Source of the DNA: Ceratodon purpureus
Lineage: Eukaryota; Streptophyta; Bryopsida; Pseudoditrichales; Ditrichaceae
Length of the DNA: 64,000 nucleotides
NCBI GenBank assembly: GCA_014871385.1
Contig: CM026426.1
Location: 15,224,517-15,288,516 of the forward strand
Reading direction: 5' to 3'
The notes below the pieces were generated by a model. The model worked only from the letters and a program-made list of their open reading frames with translations, did not search any database and was not told the DNA's origin. Below, piece after piece: positions 23,843 to 35,883 of the stretch (position 1 is its first letter; the number at the start of each line of letters is the position of its first letter). Made by a program: the position numbers and the translations under genes.

Positions 23843-26505
23843 ATGTCTCAGCCGGAGATGAGTCCCGAGAAACTTCAGTGCATAGCAACCGCCAAAGTTC
23901 CGGCCCAATACAAGCAACGATGGTTAAAATGGTGGAATATGAGCAAGGATGGACGAGAGGCCAACAACTTCCCAGAGCAACCTTGCGCTACTACCGCACT
24001 TCAACCATGGGTGGAAATTACTTCCTTCTACGCAGGCGTAAGTTTTCACTAGCATTATTCTTATTTTTTAGAAAGTTTAGTCTAGCTCCAGGGGTACTTT
24101 CGGATCCGAGAGCCATAGGGGGAGGGGCTAATATTTTCTCCATGAGTTTGTATATAGCCATTTGTTAGTTTGATAAGTGCTTCTAGAATAAAATTTTCGC
24201 AGTGTCCAGGGTACTTTTGGATCCGCAAGTCCTTCTGGAGGGGGCTGTTTTTTCCTCCGAAATCTTATAGGTCGTCAATTTCTGTACCGATTAGTGCTCT
24301 CCAAAGCAAAATTCTTACAGTGTCCAGGGTACTTTCGGATCCGCAAGTCTTTTTGGAGGGGGGGGCTGTTTTTTCCTCCAGAAATTTGTATATTGTCATT
24401 TGCTGTACTGATTAGTGCTCTCCAGAGAATAATTCTAGCTGCGTTCAATGTACTTTCGGATCCGAGAGTCCTTTTTGGAAGGGCTAATTTTTGCTAATCT
24501 TCTTAACTTTGTTGCAGCTTGAGGAAGAAGCAGGCAATCTGTACGGTCTCCAAATTCCTCGACCAGGCTTCGTAGGCGTCATTGTTGACATTTAGAAATT
24601 CATTCTTGACAGAAGCCAGATAATCTGGAAGAGAGGCTACCCAGAGTTACTTGGGAAGCCAAGAAAATTCAACAAGCAGCAGGAGTTTCTGGAGTGGGAG
24701 AATACAAAGGAAGCTCCGTGCAGGGCCGTGGTGAGATACTTTCACCAGGAGTTGTTGAAGAAAGGGGCAATTACCGAAGACCAATTTCCAGCTCGTTTCA
24801 GGAAATGGTTGGACACGGCAAGCGAGGACTGTATTTTTACTCCAAGCTAGCGACGCGATTTCACGAGGCCGCACCTTCATCGGTGCCCTTGGTACAATGA
24901 GCTCCGGCCTGCAGACCCTTGCCCAGATCATGAGCTCGAGATATTCGCCATCTGTAAGAGGGAGACTGACGAGATGAAGTCTAAAGGCCTGGACCTTGAG
25001 AATGCAAATGTGCTGGTGAATTTGATTGAACAGCAGCGGAAGAAGATGGCGAAGAAGCTTGAACGTGAGGAGCAAAAGGCAAAAGCAAAGACTGAGAAGG
25101 CGGAAAAGGAGAAGGCGGAATCGAACAGATGGAAGGAAGAGAAGCTTATTCGCATCACTCAAGCCAAGAAGGTGGAGAAAATGGGCTTGAAGAAGGTTGC
25201 TGAGGATGAAGGTATTTCACCTTCTAGAAGTAGCATGCCATCTGATAGTATTCACACGACATCTAGCTTACCTTTGCAATCTACCTACACTATCAAGACT
25301 CAAGATTCGGATCATGACTGTGCAAAAATCCTCATACTGAATGAGAGCGCCACAAGTATCCTCAACGAGTTCCAGATTGAGTCGTTGGCTGATGAGGACA
25401 AGAAGCTGCCGCTGTATTCGAAAATCCTGAAGTTTGTGCAGGAACATCAAAGACGTAAGCCTCGTACATATAAGGGGCGGGAAACAGACGAATGCGTGGA
25501 CTTGATTATTTGCGACATGCCCGAGGGCTTACCGGTTCCTAGATTCCCACCTGCGAAGGAGGTTCCTCTCTAGAATCAGCTGCTGATTACTCCACATGAG
25601 GAAGGAAAGAAGGAGGCAAAGTGGATCAGGCATGCTTTCGAGTTTGCGAATAAGTGGCTCTGCGACGATGAAGGTTTTCTTGTCATGTATCTTGATTCTG
25701 AATATATCACCAACGAGATTTCAGCATGGGCGCTTTGGTCCAACTTTAAGGTGGAGATAAAGTCAATCGTGACGAACAATATGCCTCTTACTAAACCGGA
25801 TTTCGTTGGGAAGTATGTTGAATACTTTGTTATGAAGTTGTTCGTTAGGCAGGAAAACCGCGAGGAGTCTTTTCTGGATGCCAACTTCCGTCACAATCCT
25901 CAAAGCCAGCTCCTCCATCAAGATGTTGATCTTATCAACAAAGGGGTGGTTACTAATTGCATATCCGAGGAATCTATTACCAAACAACGGCATTCCGGGA
26001 TTGCTTGGTGCGGGGCTCGTGATAAATCGGACAATTTGCTTCTGGCTCTAATTGACCTCTATACCGAAGAAGAAGACATTGTTGTCAATCTTTCAGCTTC
26101 CACAAGTGAAATTTCTTCTCCACTCCTATGATGATGTTCCATGGAATTCCTTAGAATGATTTTTGCTCTTAGTACTAAATTTCAGGTTGCATCAGGTGCC
26201 TCCATTCGAGCTTGCAGAGCTCTCCATTGCCATATTCTGGCAGTGGAGCAGGACAAGGAACTTTACCATGAAGTTCTTGTTCCATATCAGCAGAGCTCCG
26301 ATGAAGAAGAGTCTTCTCCACTGACCCCTCCATCTTCTTCAAAACGTCCCCCTTCTAAAGTTGTCATCGAACCAGAGATGAAGAGGGCACCAAATCGCAA
26401 ATGTGAGTAAGTCCATATCTCCATACTTAAGCAGTTTACAGTCTTCAATTTTCAGTGGAGTTCTTTGCTAATTTCTTGTATGTCAATGCAGTTGGGAAAA
26501 TGTAA
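23843..26505 (+). pseudogene. Permuted N6/N4 amino-methyltransferase-like protein, decayed
   Basis: Four exons fit one frame: 23843-24038, about 24520-26109, about 26194-26411, and a short last one ending with TAA near 26504. The order is: a lysine-rich head; a long coiled coil (about 24,980-25,200); ECVDLIICDMPEGLP; a middle with FANKWLCDDEGFLVMYLD; then RDKSDNLLLALIDLY leading to IVVNLSAST. After the intron come SIRACRALHCHILAVEQDKEL. This is the order of beta-class DNA amino-methyltransferases: catalytic DPPY-type motif first, SAM-binding FxGxG-type motif last. Here DPPY reads DMPE and FxGxG reads LSAST, so activity is doubtful. TAG stops at 24593-24595, 24848-24850 and 25571-25573 break the frame. 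The family assignment is inference from motif order and spacing. Confidence 0.5.
24086..24500 (+). repeat. Tandem repeat of about 120 bp in an intron
   Basis: Four copies start near 24,086, 24,203, 24,324 and 24,446. Each contains a GTACTTTCGGATCCGAGAGT-type core followed by a G-rich stretch (GGAGGGG) and a T-rich stretch. They fill most of the first intron of the methyltransferase-like gene. Confidence 0.85.
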
Positions 26506-27260
26506 ACAAAACAGCTGGAGAGGGGAGTTCATTTTGCTGGACAATGGAGAATTTTGCAAGCCCTGAAAGGTCATTCATATTACCTTCGTATGCAGAGCAA
26601 GCCGCTCAGACCTTGGCGTTGGCTCCATCTCCTTTCCCTTCAGAAAAAACACCAAGTCTAGAATCTTGTGTTGTTGAGAGATATTTAGACATACATGATA
26701 GTGAGGAGCACATTCCATTCCTAGACACTGTGGAAGATGACCGTCGTGCATAAACCTGTAGATACTGGACTACTTGTGTGCATATTTTGTAAAATTTGCC
26801 ACATGAACACTTATGCTTTCATCTTCGAACACTTATTGATTTCAATCAAAAGTGCTACTTCACATGCCAATTTGTAACTTCTGCTATTTTGGATGTCTGA
26901 TTTAAAGGTTTGCATGATTGACTCTCGGATCTGAGAACCAGCCCTCCACTTGCCCATTCTATCCCCCAGACATTCGGTATAATCACTTTCTGGTATTTCA
27001 TTCTTCTTTATAGATTTGATTATTACGAAGAAATGAATGTTTTTACTTCAGTTATGAGATTTCTGAAACAACCTTCGGATCCGCAAGTCCATTTCATTTC
27101 ATCCTTTTTCCATTCACTTCATTTTATCTTTTACAATTCGTAAAAATATTTGTTCTTCATTTTAATCATTTATCTCCAAACTATTTATTTTTTATTGAAA
27201 TAATTTATCAAAAATTGAGGGTTGTAGAAATGGTTCTCTGATCCGAGAACCGTTTTCTGA
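26506..27260. other. Downstream of the methyltransferase-like gene; one short unplaced frame
   Basis: A 69-codon open frame (26544-26753, plus) with an acidic C-terminus may be a last exon or chance. Two further copies of the GGATCC-type motif lie near 26,924 and 27,070. The rest is AT-rich. Confidence 0.4.
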
Positions 27261-27269
27261 ACCTTCAAT

Positions 27270-28102
27270 TCCCCCCCCCCCCCCCCCTTCCCCCCATCCC
27301 CCCATCCCCCCATCCCCTTCCCTCCTTCTAACCCCCCTTCCCCTTGCCTTCCTCTATCCCCCCTCCCCTCCCCTCTCAACCCCTCTTCCCTACCCCCTCC
27401 CCTCTCAACCCCTCTTCCCTACCCCCCTCCCCTTATCCTCCCACCTATACCCGGAGGAGGGGAAAAAAAGGGGTTGCGGAAACGGTTCTTGGATCCGAGA
27501 ACCGTTTCCGGGTCCCCCTTTCTTTCCCCCCTGCTTCATCCCCTTCCTTCCTTCTACCCACCCTCACATCCCATCCCTCTGTCCCATCTCAACCCCTTTT
27601 CCCCTCCCCATCTCAACCCCTCTACCCCTCTATCCATCCCCATCTCAACCCCTCTACCCCTCCCCATCTCAACCCCTCCCCATCTCAACCCCTCCCCATC
27701 TCAACCCCTCTACATCTCCCCATCTCAACCCCTCTACCCCTCCCCATCTCAACCCCTCCCCATCTCAACCCCTCTACATCTCCCCATCTCAACCCCTCTA
27801 CCCATCCCCATCTCAACCCCTCTACCCATCCCCATCTCAACCCCTCTACCCCTCCCCATCTCAACCCCTCTACCCATCCCCATCTCAACCCCTCTACCCC
27901 TCCCCATCTCAACCCCTCTACCCCTCCCCATCTCAACCCCTCCCCCTCCCCCTCCCCATCTCAACCCCTCCCCCTCCCCCTCTCAACCCCTCCCCGTCCC
28001 CCTCCCCATCTCAACCCCTCCCCCTCCCCCTTTCAACCCTTCCCCCTCCCCCTCCCCATCTCAACCCCTCCCCCTCCCCCTCCCCTCCCCCTCCCCCTCA
28101 TC
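27270..28102 (+). repeat. C-rich minisatellite
   Basis: Cytosine runs are followed by many copies of a unit of roughly 13-25 bp built on CCCCATCTCAACCCCTCTAC. Long open frames appear on both strands but encode only Pro/Ser/His/Leu or Gly/Arg/Val periodic peptides, the usual result of a repeat whose length is a multiple of three. Not a gene. Confidence 0.95.
27477..27508. repeat. Near-perfect 32 bp palindrome around GGATCC
   Basis: Arms GGAAACGGTTCT and AGAACCGTTTCC flank the eight bases TGGATCCG. A second weaker version lies at about 27,231-27,252. Both interrupt the C-rich region. Confidence 0.8.
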
Positions 28103-28236
28103 CACTGTACCCACATGGCCACTACTGTACCAATTTGCTTTTTAACTGTCCATCAACGGCCCATCATGAGTCAAGAATTTACTTCTTGAACCAAGATTTG
28201 AACCAAGGTGGAATCACAGATTTTCCTTGGGCTGTA

Positions 28237-28504
28237 TACCGTAACACCATAGCTGGTTCGTTCTTAAATAATTCCAAAAATAGAAAACGAAAAAATTTGA
28301 AAATTATGAAGACCAAAAAACGAAAATAGAATAAATTGTTTTTTCTGATTGTTTGTCATATCTAAGCCAAATGAGGTTATTTTTAGTAAATTTTTAGTAA
28401 AAAACGAAAATCAAGAAAATCAATTTTGGAGAGACGAACCTTATTTTTCCAAAAAAAATAATTATTCGTTCCACAAGGAACGAACCAGCTATGGTGTTAC
28501 GGTA
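28237..28504. mobile_element. MITE with TA target duplication (Tc1/mariner or Stowaway-like)
   Basis: The ends are perfect inverted repeats of 25 bp beginning CCGTAACACCATAGCTGG, flanked by TA on both sides (28237-28238, 28503-28504). The 264 bp interior is AT-rich and has no coding capacity. TA duplication is typical of Tc1/mariner derivatives; the terminal sequence itself is not one I recognise. Confidence 0.88.
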
Positions 28505-29404
28505 GAGGGGCTCTAGCTATCAATCTCTTTACCTTTCCTGGTGGGAATCTTGAAGCTACTTGGGTGGAGCTGTGTACGAAGCTGGTGATAGTTGATCGAA
28601 GCTGATTGACCATTTCTCAACATGTTTGGTTCACATGATTTAAACCGTATGCTGGTGTGCGATGTTGTGTGGTTGAGTGATGCTGCTAGGATGGCTGTTC
28701 GTCACCAAACTATTTTTCACTTCATAAGTGACTTCATGGTTGAAACGGCACTGTAGTATGCAGCTAATCCTACTGCTAAACTGCTCTCAGGATATCCTGA
28801 TGCCCCTCGCCTACTTATACATGACATGTTGTTTGCTCTTTGAATCTTGTTTACGTAACATACTCATTGCACCATTGTTCTCGGTGTTGGCTTACTCACT
28901 TCTAAATCGTCACATTATGCCAAATCAATATCGCAAATTTTGAGTTCTGATCACAGTTCGAGGACTGTACTCGATGGAGAACCTCGCCTGTGAGGTATGT
29001 ATATATTGCGAAGTATGTATACATGTTCTCAAGGCCGCACAGTTGCTGGTGAGGTGCTTGTTTCTAGCTTGAGCTGTACTTCGACAATCACAGCTAGCCA
29101 CAAAAAATTCCTAGTCGCGGTAGACGTTACAGCTCTGTGTTAATCTGATGAGGCTGTTTTGAGGGCGATTCACATATGGATCATGTTGAATTTCAGATGA
29201 CCTTGAAGGTGTCTTACTTCATCGTTCTATTTTCTGTTCGTCTCTCAATTTTGTATTATCGTCGTGGACAAGCAGCTGCTTTAGCTCACTGTACGCTAAT
29301 ATTCACATTGATCACTTTGAATCTTGTTTGCTTGGTTTCAAAGTTGAGTAGAAGTGAAGTTGAACTATACCGATTTGGAAGCTCACTGTACGCTAATATT
29401 CTAG
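28505..29404. other. No recognised gene
   Basis: Mixed-composition DNA with short frames only. No domain, terminal repeat or RNA gene was recognised. Confidence 0.4.
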
Positions 29405-29557
29405 CTCGCTCGTCTCCCGTCTCCCGTCTCCCGTCTCCCGTCTCCCGTCTCCCCCCTCCCCCCTCCCCCCTCCCCCTCCCCCTCCCCCCTCCCCCCTCCC
29501 CCCTCCCCCCTCCCCCCTCCCCCTCCCCCTCCCCCCTCCCCCCTCCCCCTCCCCCTA
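29405..29557 (+). repeat. CCCGTCT/CCCCTC simple repeat
   Basis: Five copies of CCCGTCT run into CCCCCTC and CCCCCTCC repeats. The tract overlaps a spurious 132-codon frame ending in poly-Pro/Ser. Confidence 0.95.
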
Positions 29558-32500
29558 GTCTGGGTATCTCCTAACCTTTACATTTTTTAATTTTTATATA
29601 CCACAAATATAAGGAAAATTTTCCTTTATGGACAAAATCCTATCTTAATCAGATTTTTTTTTAATGGTTTAGTTTCAAATTGCGTCCTGAGGGTATGAGC
29701 TTCTTCTATACCTCACCATGCCATGGTATGGATACGGATATTGAACATATGTTCTGCTGACAGCATCAGGAAACTCTCCCCAGTAAAATTTTATATAAAT
29801 TTCATATTAAACTGACTAAAAATAATCAATGTAAACTTGACATTAATTTATTGAATTTTGGTGGTTAGTGTTACAGAAAATTTACGTAAATTTTTTTGAT
29901 AGGAAAACTGTATTAATTTTCGTTCATACATATTATATCAAATTTATATCATCCGTAAAGTACTATGAAAATCATAACAAAAAATTAGGATATTTAATTT
30001 CTATTAAAAAAATTCTATATTAAATTTATAGTGATAAGCAACTTGATGTTAATTTTATACAAAATTGATATAAAATATTTTATATTAAACTTATATGATT
30101 TTAACATTAATATGATGTAAATTTTATATCAAATTTTGAATCATTAAATTGCGAGGCGATTCTGCGATGGGCAGTGGAATTAGGGTTTGAATTCTGAGTC
30201 GAATGTGTCAAAAACGTCTGCAAAACTTAGAAATTGATTATGATTTTGGATGCGCAATGTGGAGGTTGCAGATTGCGGAGGGAGGGGGGCCGTGGTTGCG
30301 GAGTGTGAACAACTTCGGAGGCCAGTAGGTGTGGGAGTATGATGACCAGGCGCTTGTGTTTGCTGCAAAGCTTTGCAACTACGGCATCTTTTTCACTGTG
30401 GTCTTCGGCCCCGTCTGAAGTTTGGGAGCAGTGTGAATGTCAATTGTGCAAATTAGCTTGGTTTGCTGCGTGTTTCAATCAATTTCCACCGTGGATGATC
30501 TGGAGGGTTTAAACCTCTACTCGGGAGTATTTTCCTTCTGAATTTAGTATGAGCTTTAGTGATTGTTTGGTTTCCTTCGTGTTGCTCTGGATTAGGATCC
30601 AGGTTCCTGTTACTCAAGGCTTGGAAGGACGTGTATTTTTGCATGTGAAAGTTAGGGAGATTGTTGCATTTTTGAAACTGAGAAGATTTTATTTTGTGGA
30701 CACTATGTTTAGGTTTTGACTGCAGAGAGTCGACCCAATTGGATGGAAATTTTGCTAGCACTCAACTTTTGGTTACTGCCAGCAGTTTTGTGGAAGAATG
30801 GCGGCTTCGATCTCGGGTTCGGTGTTGCGAAATCCATGTCAATCTGGATTTGCTCATGGGTCAAAATTTGAGGTACTAGCTGGCATTTTGACAGGATAGG
30901 AATTGAGTGGTGTGGGATTTGTTTCTTCATTCGTGTATGTTTTTTGTTGGGTTTTCTAGGTCTTTGTGAGGGATTTTGAGTGGTGGTTTTTTTTGAGAGC
31001 TCATGGATTGAGAATTTTGCGAACGATACCCCAATGGCGTAGCTGCTAGTCATGTTACTCTAGACTACTGGGGATATGCCCAGCAGCAATGTTACTTTAC
31101 TTGTAGGGAAGTAGATACGTGTATTGACCTAAGAAGAGGATCGAAGAGCTGCAATTGTCGACACAGAACTATATTCTTTTTGTGATAGATGTTCTCAGAG
31201 GGTTAGCACTGCACCCTAATTTGTTGCCAAGATAGCAAATATACATTTGTGCTATCATATTCCTGCTTATGTTTGCTATCTCAGCACTCTTTTGCACATG
31301 TATTGTAGAATTCATTCAAAGGTGACGAAGTGAAGCTGAACTGCGGATTCATTACTCGTCGAAAAGGAAAGCATTTTCAATGTAGAGCAGCTTGGCAGGA
31401 GGTACGTTGGTTGGCAGGAATTTAAACTACTCACTCAAATAATGAAAATTGAAGCCTCCGTATGTGTTGTTGACACAAAGGTATAGAAAATCTAATGTAG
31501 CTGGTCAGTGGGTATTAGCGAAGCCTGAACATATTTTGGATGCTGTATCATTTTCAAGCAGCTCATTCGGTTTTACACAATTGCCTGTGTCACAACGTAC
31601 TAAACAGACGATGTGTGTATTCACCACCTTGCTAAGAATACCTGTTTGGGCAATGTGGTTAGATAGCAGGAGTGGTTGTCTTCTCCGCGCTCCCATTCAC
31701 CATAGTTAAAGGCATTGCCAACAGTTCCATTGGTAAGCAACTCCAGCAGCGCATGCTGAAAACAAAGACTGCTGCTTAGGAAGCTGCAGGCGAGGCCCGT
31801 GAAGCTCAAAGTAATGGAAGAAATGCCAGGTAATGACATTTCTGCCTGTATCATCAGTGTGAATATGCGACCAATTTAGTTTGATTTTTGGGAGTATTTT
31901 TGCTGGCAGTAACCAAAAGTTGAGTGGTTTTGCGTTGGCCGTATCTGTGTCAGGGGGAACATCTCAGGTGATTTCGTTGTCTTCGGTGCTTATGTGATTG
32001 TATGTTTACAGGCAAAGGAGCTCAACCTTGAAGTCAAAGCGCAACAGCAAAGGTGCCAATGATTCGACAGATTGGTCTACTTACGGATTACGCATTTGAA
32101 TAATCCAGCTCAATTAGACATAACTTCTCCTTATTAGCATGTACTTTTTACCTTTTAAATCTATTCAATTGTTACATTTGATCTATTATACATCTGCGTC
32201 ATTATTACATTGCATGAATATGGAATGTACGTTTATATGTGTTTTATGGACTGCAAATCTACCATATATTTAAACTTTACTGATTCTAAATCTACCATAT
32301 TCCCTCATGTCTCCAACTCAAAATCTACCCTGCAGCTACATCAGCATTCAGTCCCAAATTTACAAATATTAAAACTTCCACCTCCAAAATTTAATAGAGA
32401 CGTAGATTCATGTGCAATTTTAAGATTTATTTCATGCAAATTTTATATGAAATTTATATAAATTTCATATAAATTTTACATTCAAAATTGTACTCATAAT

Positions 32501-35250
32501 TGATGTTATTTTTTAGTACACAGGATACTAATTAAATTGACAAAAAATTTACAATTTTTTTATATAAAAGGCTTGCTTGTTATATTCAATAGTAAATTCT
32601 TACAGAGTTTATATAAAATTTAGTCCATCAGACTTTCCTGATGGGTGTACTGGCAATACTTTTGGAACTGCAATTTGCAATTTGTATTGTTTGGGCCGAT
32701 CAGGCTAATCTCCTGGCAATGATGAATTGAATAGTTTGCACCTAAATTGGGCCAGTAACTCCATGTGGTATATGCATGCTGCATGCTGATTATGATCAAG
32801 CTGGAAGGTGATTTCATTTTGTTGAAGATTCGATGATCAAGCTCCAGACAGTGCAGAATAAGCTCTCGTTCTGCGACTATTTTGTTGTTGATTTAGCAGC
32901 TTTGAAGCTATGGTGGAATTATGGTGGATTTAGCAGCCTTGTAGCTATGGTGGATTTAGCAGCCTTGAAGCTATGGTGGATTTAGCAGCCTTGAAGCTAT
33001 GATGGAATTAAATCTGCTGATTTTTAATTTGCTGAAATTTGCTCCTTATGGCCTCAATGCTCGGGAATTTTTTATGACTCTCGAAGCTCTGGCTCCTTAC
33101 CTGCAGCGTGATTTCTTGAAGCTTCGATGATTGTACCTTGGATTGGATGCAATCTCTTGCAATTCCAGTGGAGACAATTATGGAAACCAAGTTTGTTTCC
33201 ATCGTAAGTGATCACATCGCTCTCGAATTCCACCATGTAGTCCAGCTCAGCCTGCAACGAGAAACGGAGTCCATCTATGGTCAATGGAATCCAATAGATT
33301 GAGCTTGGACGCTCCTTACTAAATAGTCACCAGAAATAATGGAAAGCTCACAATGCGAGAAGACGACCATAATGAAATTTGTCGACATGGCATAAAGGAT
33401 TGCTGAGTCGAATTGAGCATACAGTCAGTGGCATGCTTGTTTTCAAGCACCAGATTTACTTGATTCCTTGGTAAACTGAAGCCACATTCAGAGACGATGC
33501 CACTCAGCCGACGAAGTGTTGACGGATTTTCTTCTCAGACAGTTGATTGCAGGTTTAGTACTCTTGCTTCGCTCTCATGGATTGACGAGCTGAGGGCAAT
33601 TGCAGTTGCGAATGTTGACTTTATGTTGAGATTTAAAACACAATGGATTCAGTGCCTTGCATGTGCTCGGAGCGATCTTCTTACTCGTGGCACTTTGCCA
33701 TGTGAATAATGATTCACCTCAGTGGTCAGCATAAGCTAAATTTTGATACTCACATTATCTCCCAGACTTCACATCTCCATACCATGATGGATTCTGCAGA
33801 TGAGTGGGCAGGTTCATGGCAGCAAGAACTATCTTTATCATTCGGCCTACTGTTAGCGTTTGAATTTCGTTTCGGTGAACAGCATACAATCCAATTACAC
33901 CAATTTGGTTTTGAGTGCAGCACACCATCTGCTTGGAGTAGTCGCGGAATGCTGCTTGCACTGGTAGCTCGAAGACATAGATGAACTGTTTATCTACAAG
34001 GGGGCCATCCATGCCATTAGAGTCAAAGTCGTCTTCTTGGATTATGCGTGGATTTTAGAAGAATGACTTGGCACAGATCAGACTCAGACTCAGGCTTTCT
34101 GGGCGGAGGAGCTGAGGCTTTTAAAGGCGAAGGCTGAAATGTCGGTCAGTGTGCTTTGGTTATGGCCGTTGCAAAGCTAAAGTTATGAGTTCTCTCGCAG
34201 TTGGCAGGTTTGTTGAGGGCATGGATCAGTCTGGATGATTGTTCATGCAGGTCGTGTTACCTGGACTCTACTAGTTAAGGGGTTCTCTTTTTCACTTTCC
34301 CCTTGTTGTGGCTATATGTCCAAGTACTTGTGCAGTTATCCTCGTTGCTCTCACGGGTACTTTATGTGTTCGAGTGGTCGTGTAACTCATGTCAACCTTG
34401 GGTGTGTGAGAGCTATGTAAGCACTTGATGCTTGCTCCTCATATCACATTTTTTGCCTCCTCGTAGTCGCTACCTTCTCTTGTTGGTGCAGTTTTTCTTT
34501 TTTATTGTCTGCCTGGATTGGCTCTCTACAATTCAGTTCTTGGCGGCCGTGAGTTCGGTGAGCACTGGTGAATGATAGTTTGATCGATTTGTTGAGAGGA
34601 CTGTGGTGTTCTGGTTCGACATTTTCCCTTGCCATTGCAACATTTGTTCTCGGTATTCTGTCTGGATTGTACTCTAGGATTCGTTGCTGGATTGGACTGT
34701 GGGAATACTCTGCTGCTTTTTGAAGTGCTGTTTACTTGTGGCCTTCCATATGGCTCTCGGTTTACAGGTCAGCTAATTCCTGCTTGTACATTCCAATTTC
34801 ACTATTCCCTTTTTGGCTATATTCCCTTTTTGACTACTTGCTCAAATCCTCTCTAGTTGGATTCTTTTTTGATCCTGTTTCTGGCAGCTGTGGTCTTCTT
34901 GCTGGAAGGTTATTGGTATTTTTCAGCCATGACATAGCTCGTTGACAAATACAATCTGATTGGATTATTGGATTATTTGTTTGCTCAGCAGCAGCTCTTT
35001 GGTAGTACGCTGAGCCTAGTTTGTTGCAGATTGTTGGAGTTTCTGACAAGACTTTGCACAAGCTTTTTTCCTGGAGTTTTTTCTTTCTTGTTATGGAATC
35101 GGGTCCTTCAACTCAGGATCCGTTACATGTTTGTGTGTATAATTGAGAGGTGGATGCACAATGGAAGGGGTTTCATTCTTTTACCACCTTTCCATAACGT
35201 TTTTGCTATTTTGAGTGCAATTTTTCATCTTTGACAGGGATAACAACCAG
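29558..35250. other. No recognised gene; AT-rich and unclassified DNA
   Basis: About 29.6-30.15 kb and 32.1-32.62 kb are very AT-rich, with repeated words such as AAATTTTATATAAA. The remainder has normal composition and only short frames on both strands. A decayed noncoding or transposon sequence is possible but unsupported. Confidence 0.4.
32905..33003 (+). repeat. 26 bp tandem repeat, about four copies
   Basis: Copies of AGCTATGGTGGATTTAGCAG plus six bases follow one another with few changes. No function can be read from it. Confidence 0.85.
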
Positions 35251-35883
35251 GATCGCATGATGTGTCCTATATGTTTTATATTTTAACACTGTATGAACTA
35301 GTAGTACTGCATTAGCGGTTCTAGATATTTTCGGCATCGTTGTAGATTCATAAATGTTTGTTTGTAGAATTTGCAGAGGTTTAATTTTTTTTTCTTCAGA
35401 TTTCTAGGGAGTTTTAATTATCATGATGTTTTTCATTGAACTCTATCATATGTAGAGCTTATTCTCTGTACAGTTGAATCCATTGTTCTCCAAAGTAGAG
35501 TGCAATGCAGTCGTAATTCAATGATATTGTTGTATGTGTTTTTTATATATGCATTTTATGATCCTATTGTAATTGTGTGTTTGTACCCTCTACTATCATT
35601 TTCTTTGGTCTTTGCCAGACGTTGCAACTCATTTTGATGTTATTTGATATAGAAAAGTTCATAAGTATTCATGTTTGTATGTTTCATATTGATATGTGAG
35701 ATTTACAGTAGTTTAAACTCATTTTGAAATAGTAATGTAAATAGACGTTTAGCTCAATGTGAGCTAAACTATGACTAATTGGATGTAGAGTGAGCGAGAA
35801 GTGCGTTGAGAAACTGTAATGTTTAGCTCACTGTGAGCTAAAGTTGGCCTAATGTGCAATAATGTATCTTAGAGATAGAACAA
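35251..35883 (+). repeat. Left copy of 633 bp long inverted repeat
   Basis: Reads outward-to-inward from GATCGCATGATG to GATAGAACAA. The reverse complement of 56427-57059 matches it over the full 633 bp with no difference found by eye. Outer flanks (AACCAG on the left, TTCCTAG on the right) differ and show no target duplication. It carries two copies of the 21 bp palindrome (35748-35768, 35822-35842). It contains no coding frame of note. Confidence 0.92.

Noticed and set aside
27344-28189. Frames of 281 and 223 codons rich in Pro/His/Leu/Asn/Ser, and antisense Gly/Arg/Val frames
   Set aside because: Product of a C-rich minisatellite; all frames are periodic and there is no domain, splice support or codon bias.
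29558-35250. Host gene or noncoding RNA in the unclassified stretch
   Set aside because: Only short frames without motifs or convincing paired splice sites; nothing supports a specific call.
35251-35883. Inverted repeats as two independent solo LTRs or MITEs
   Set aside because: The copies do not start TG and end CA, and neither copy is flanked by direct repeats.
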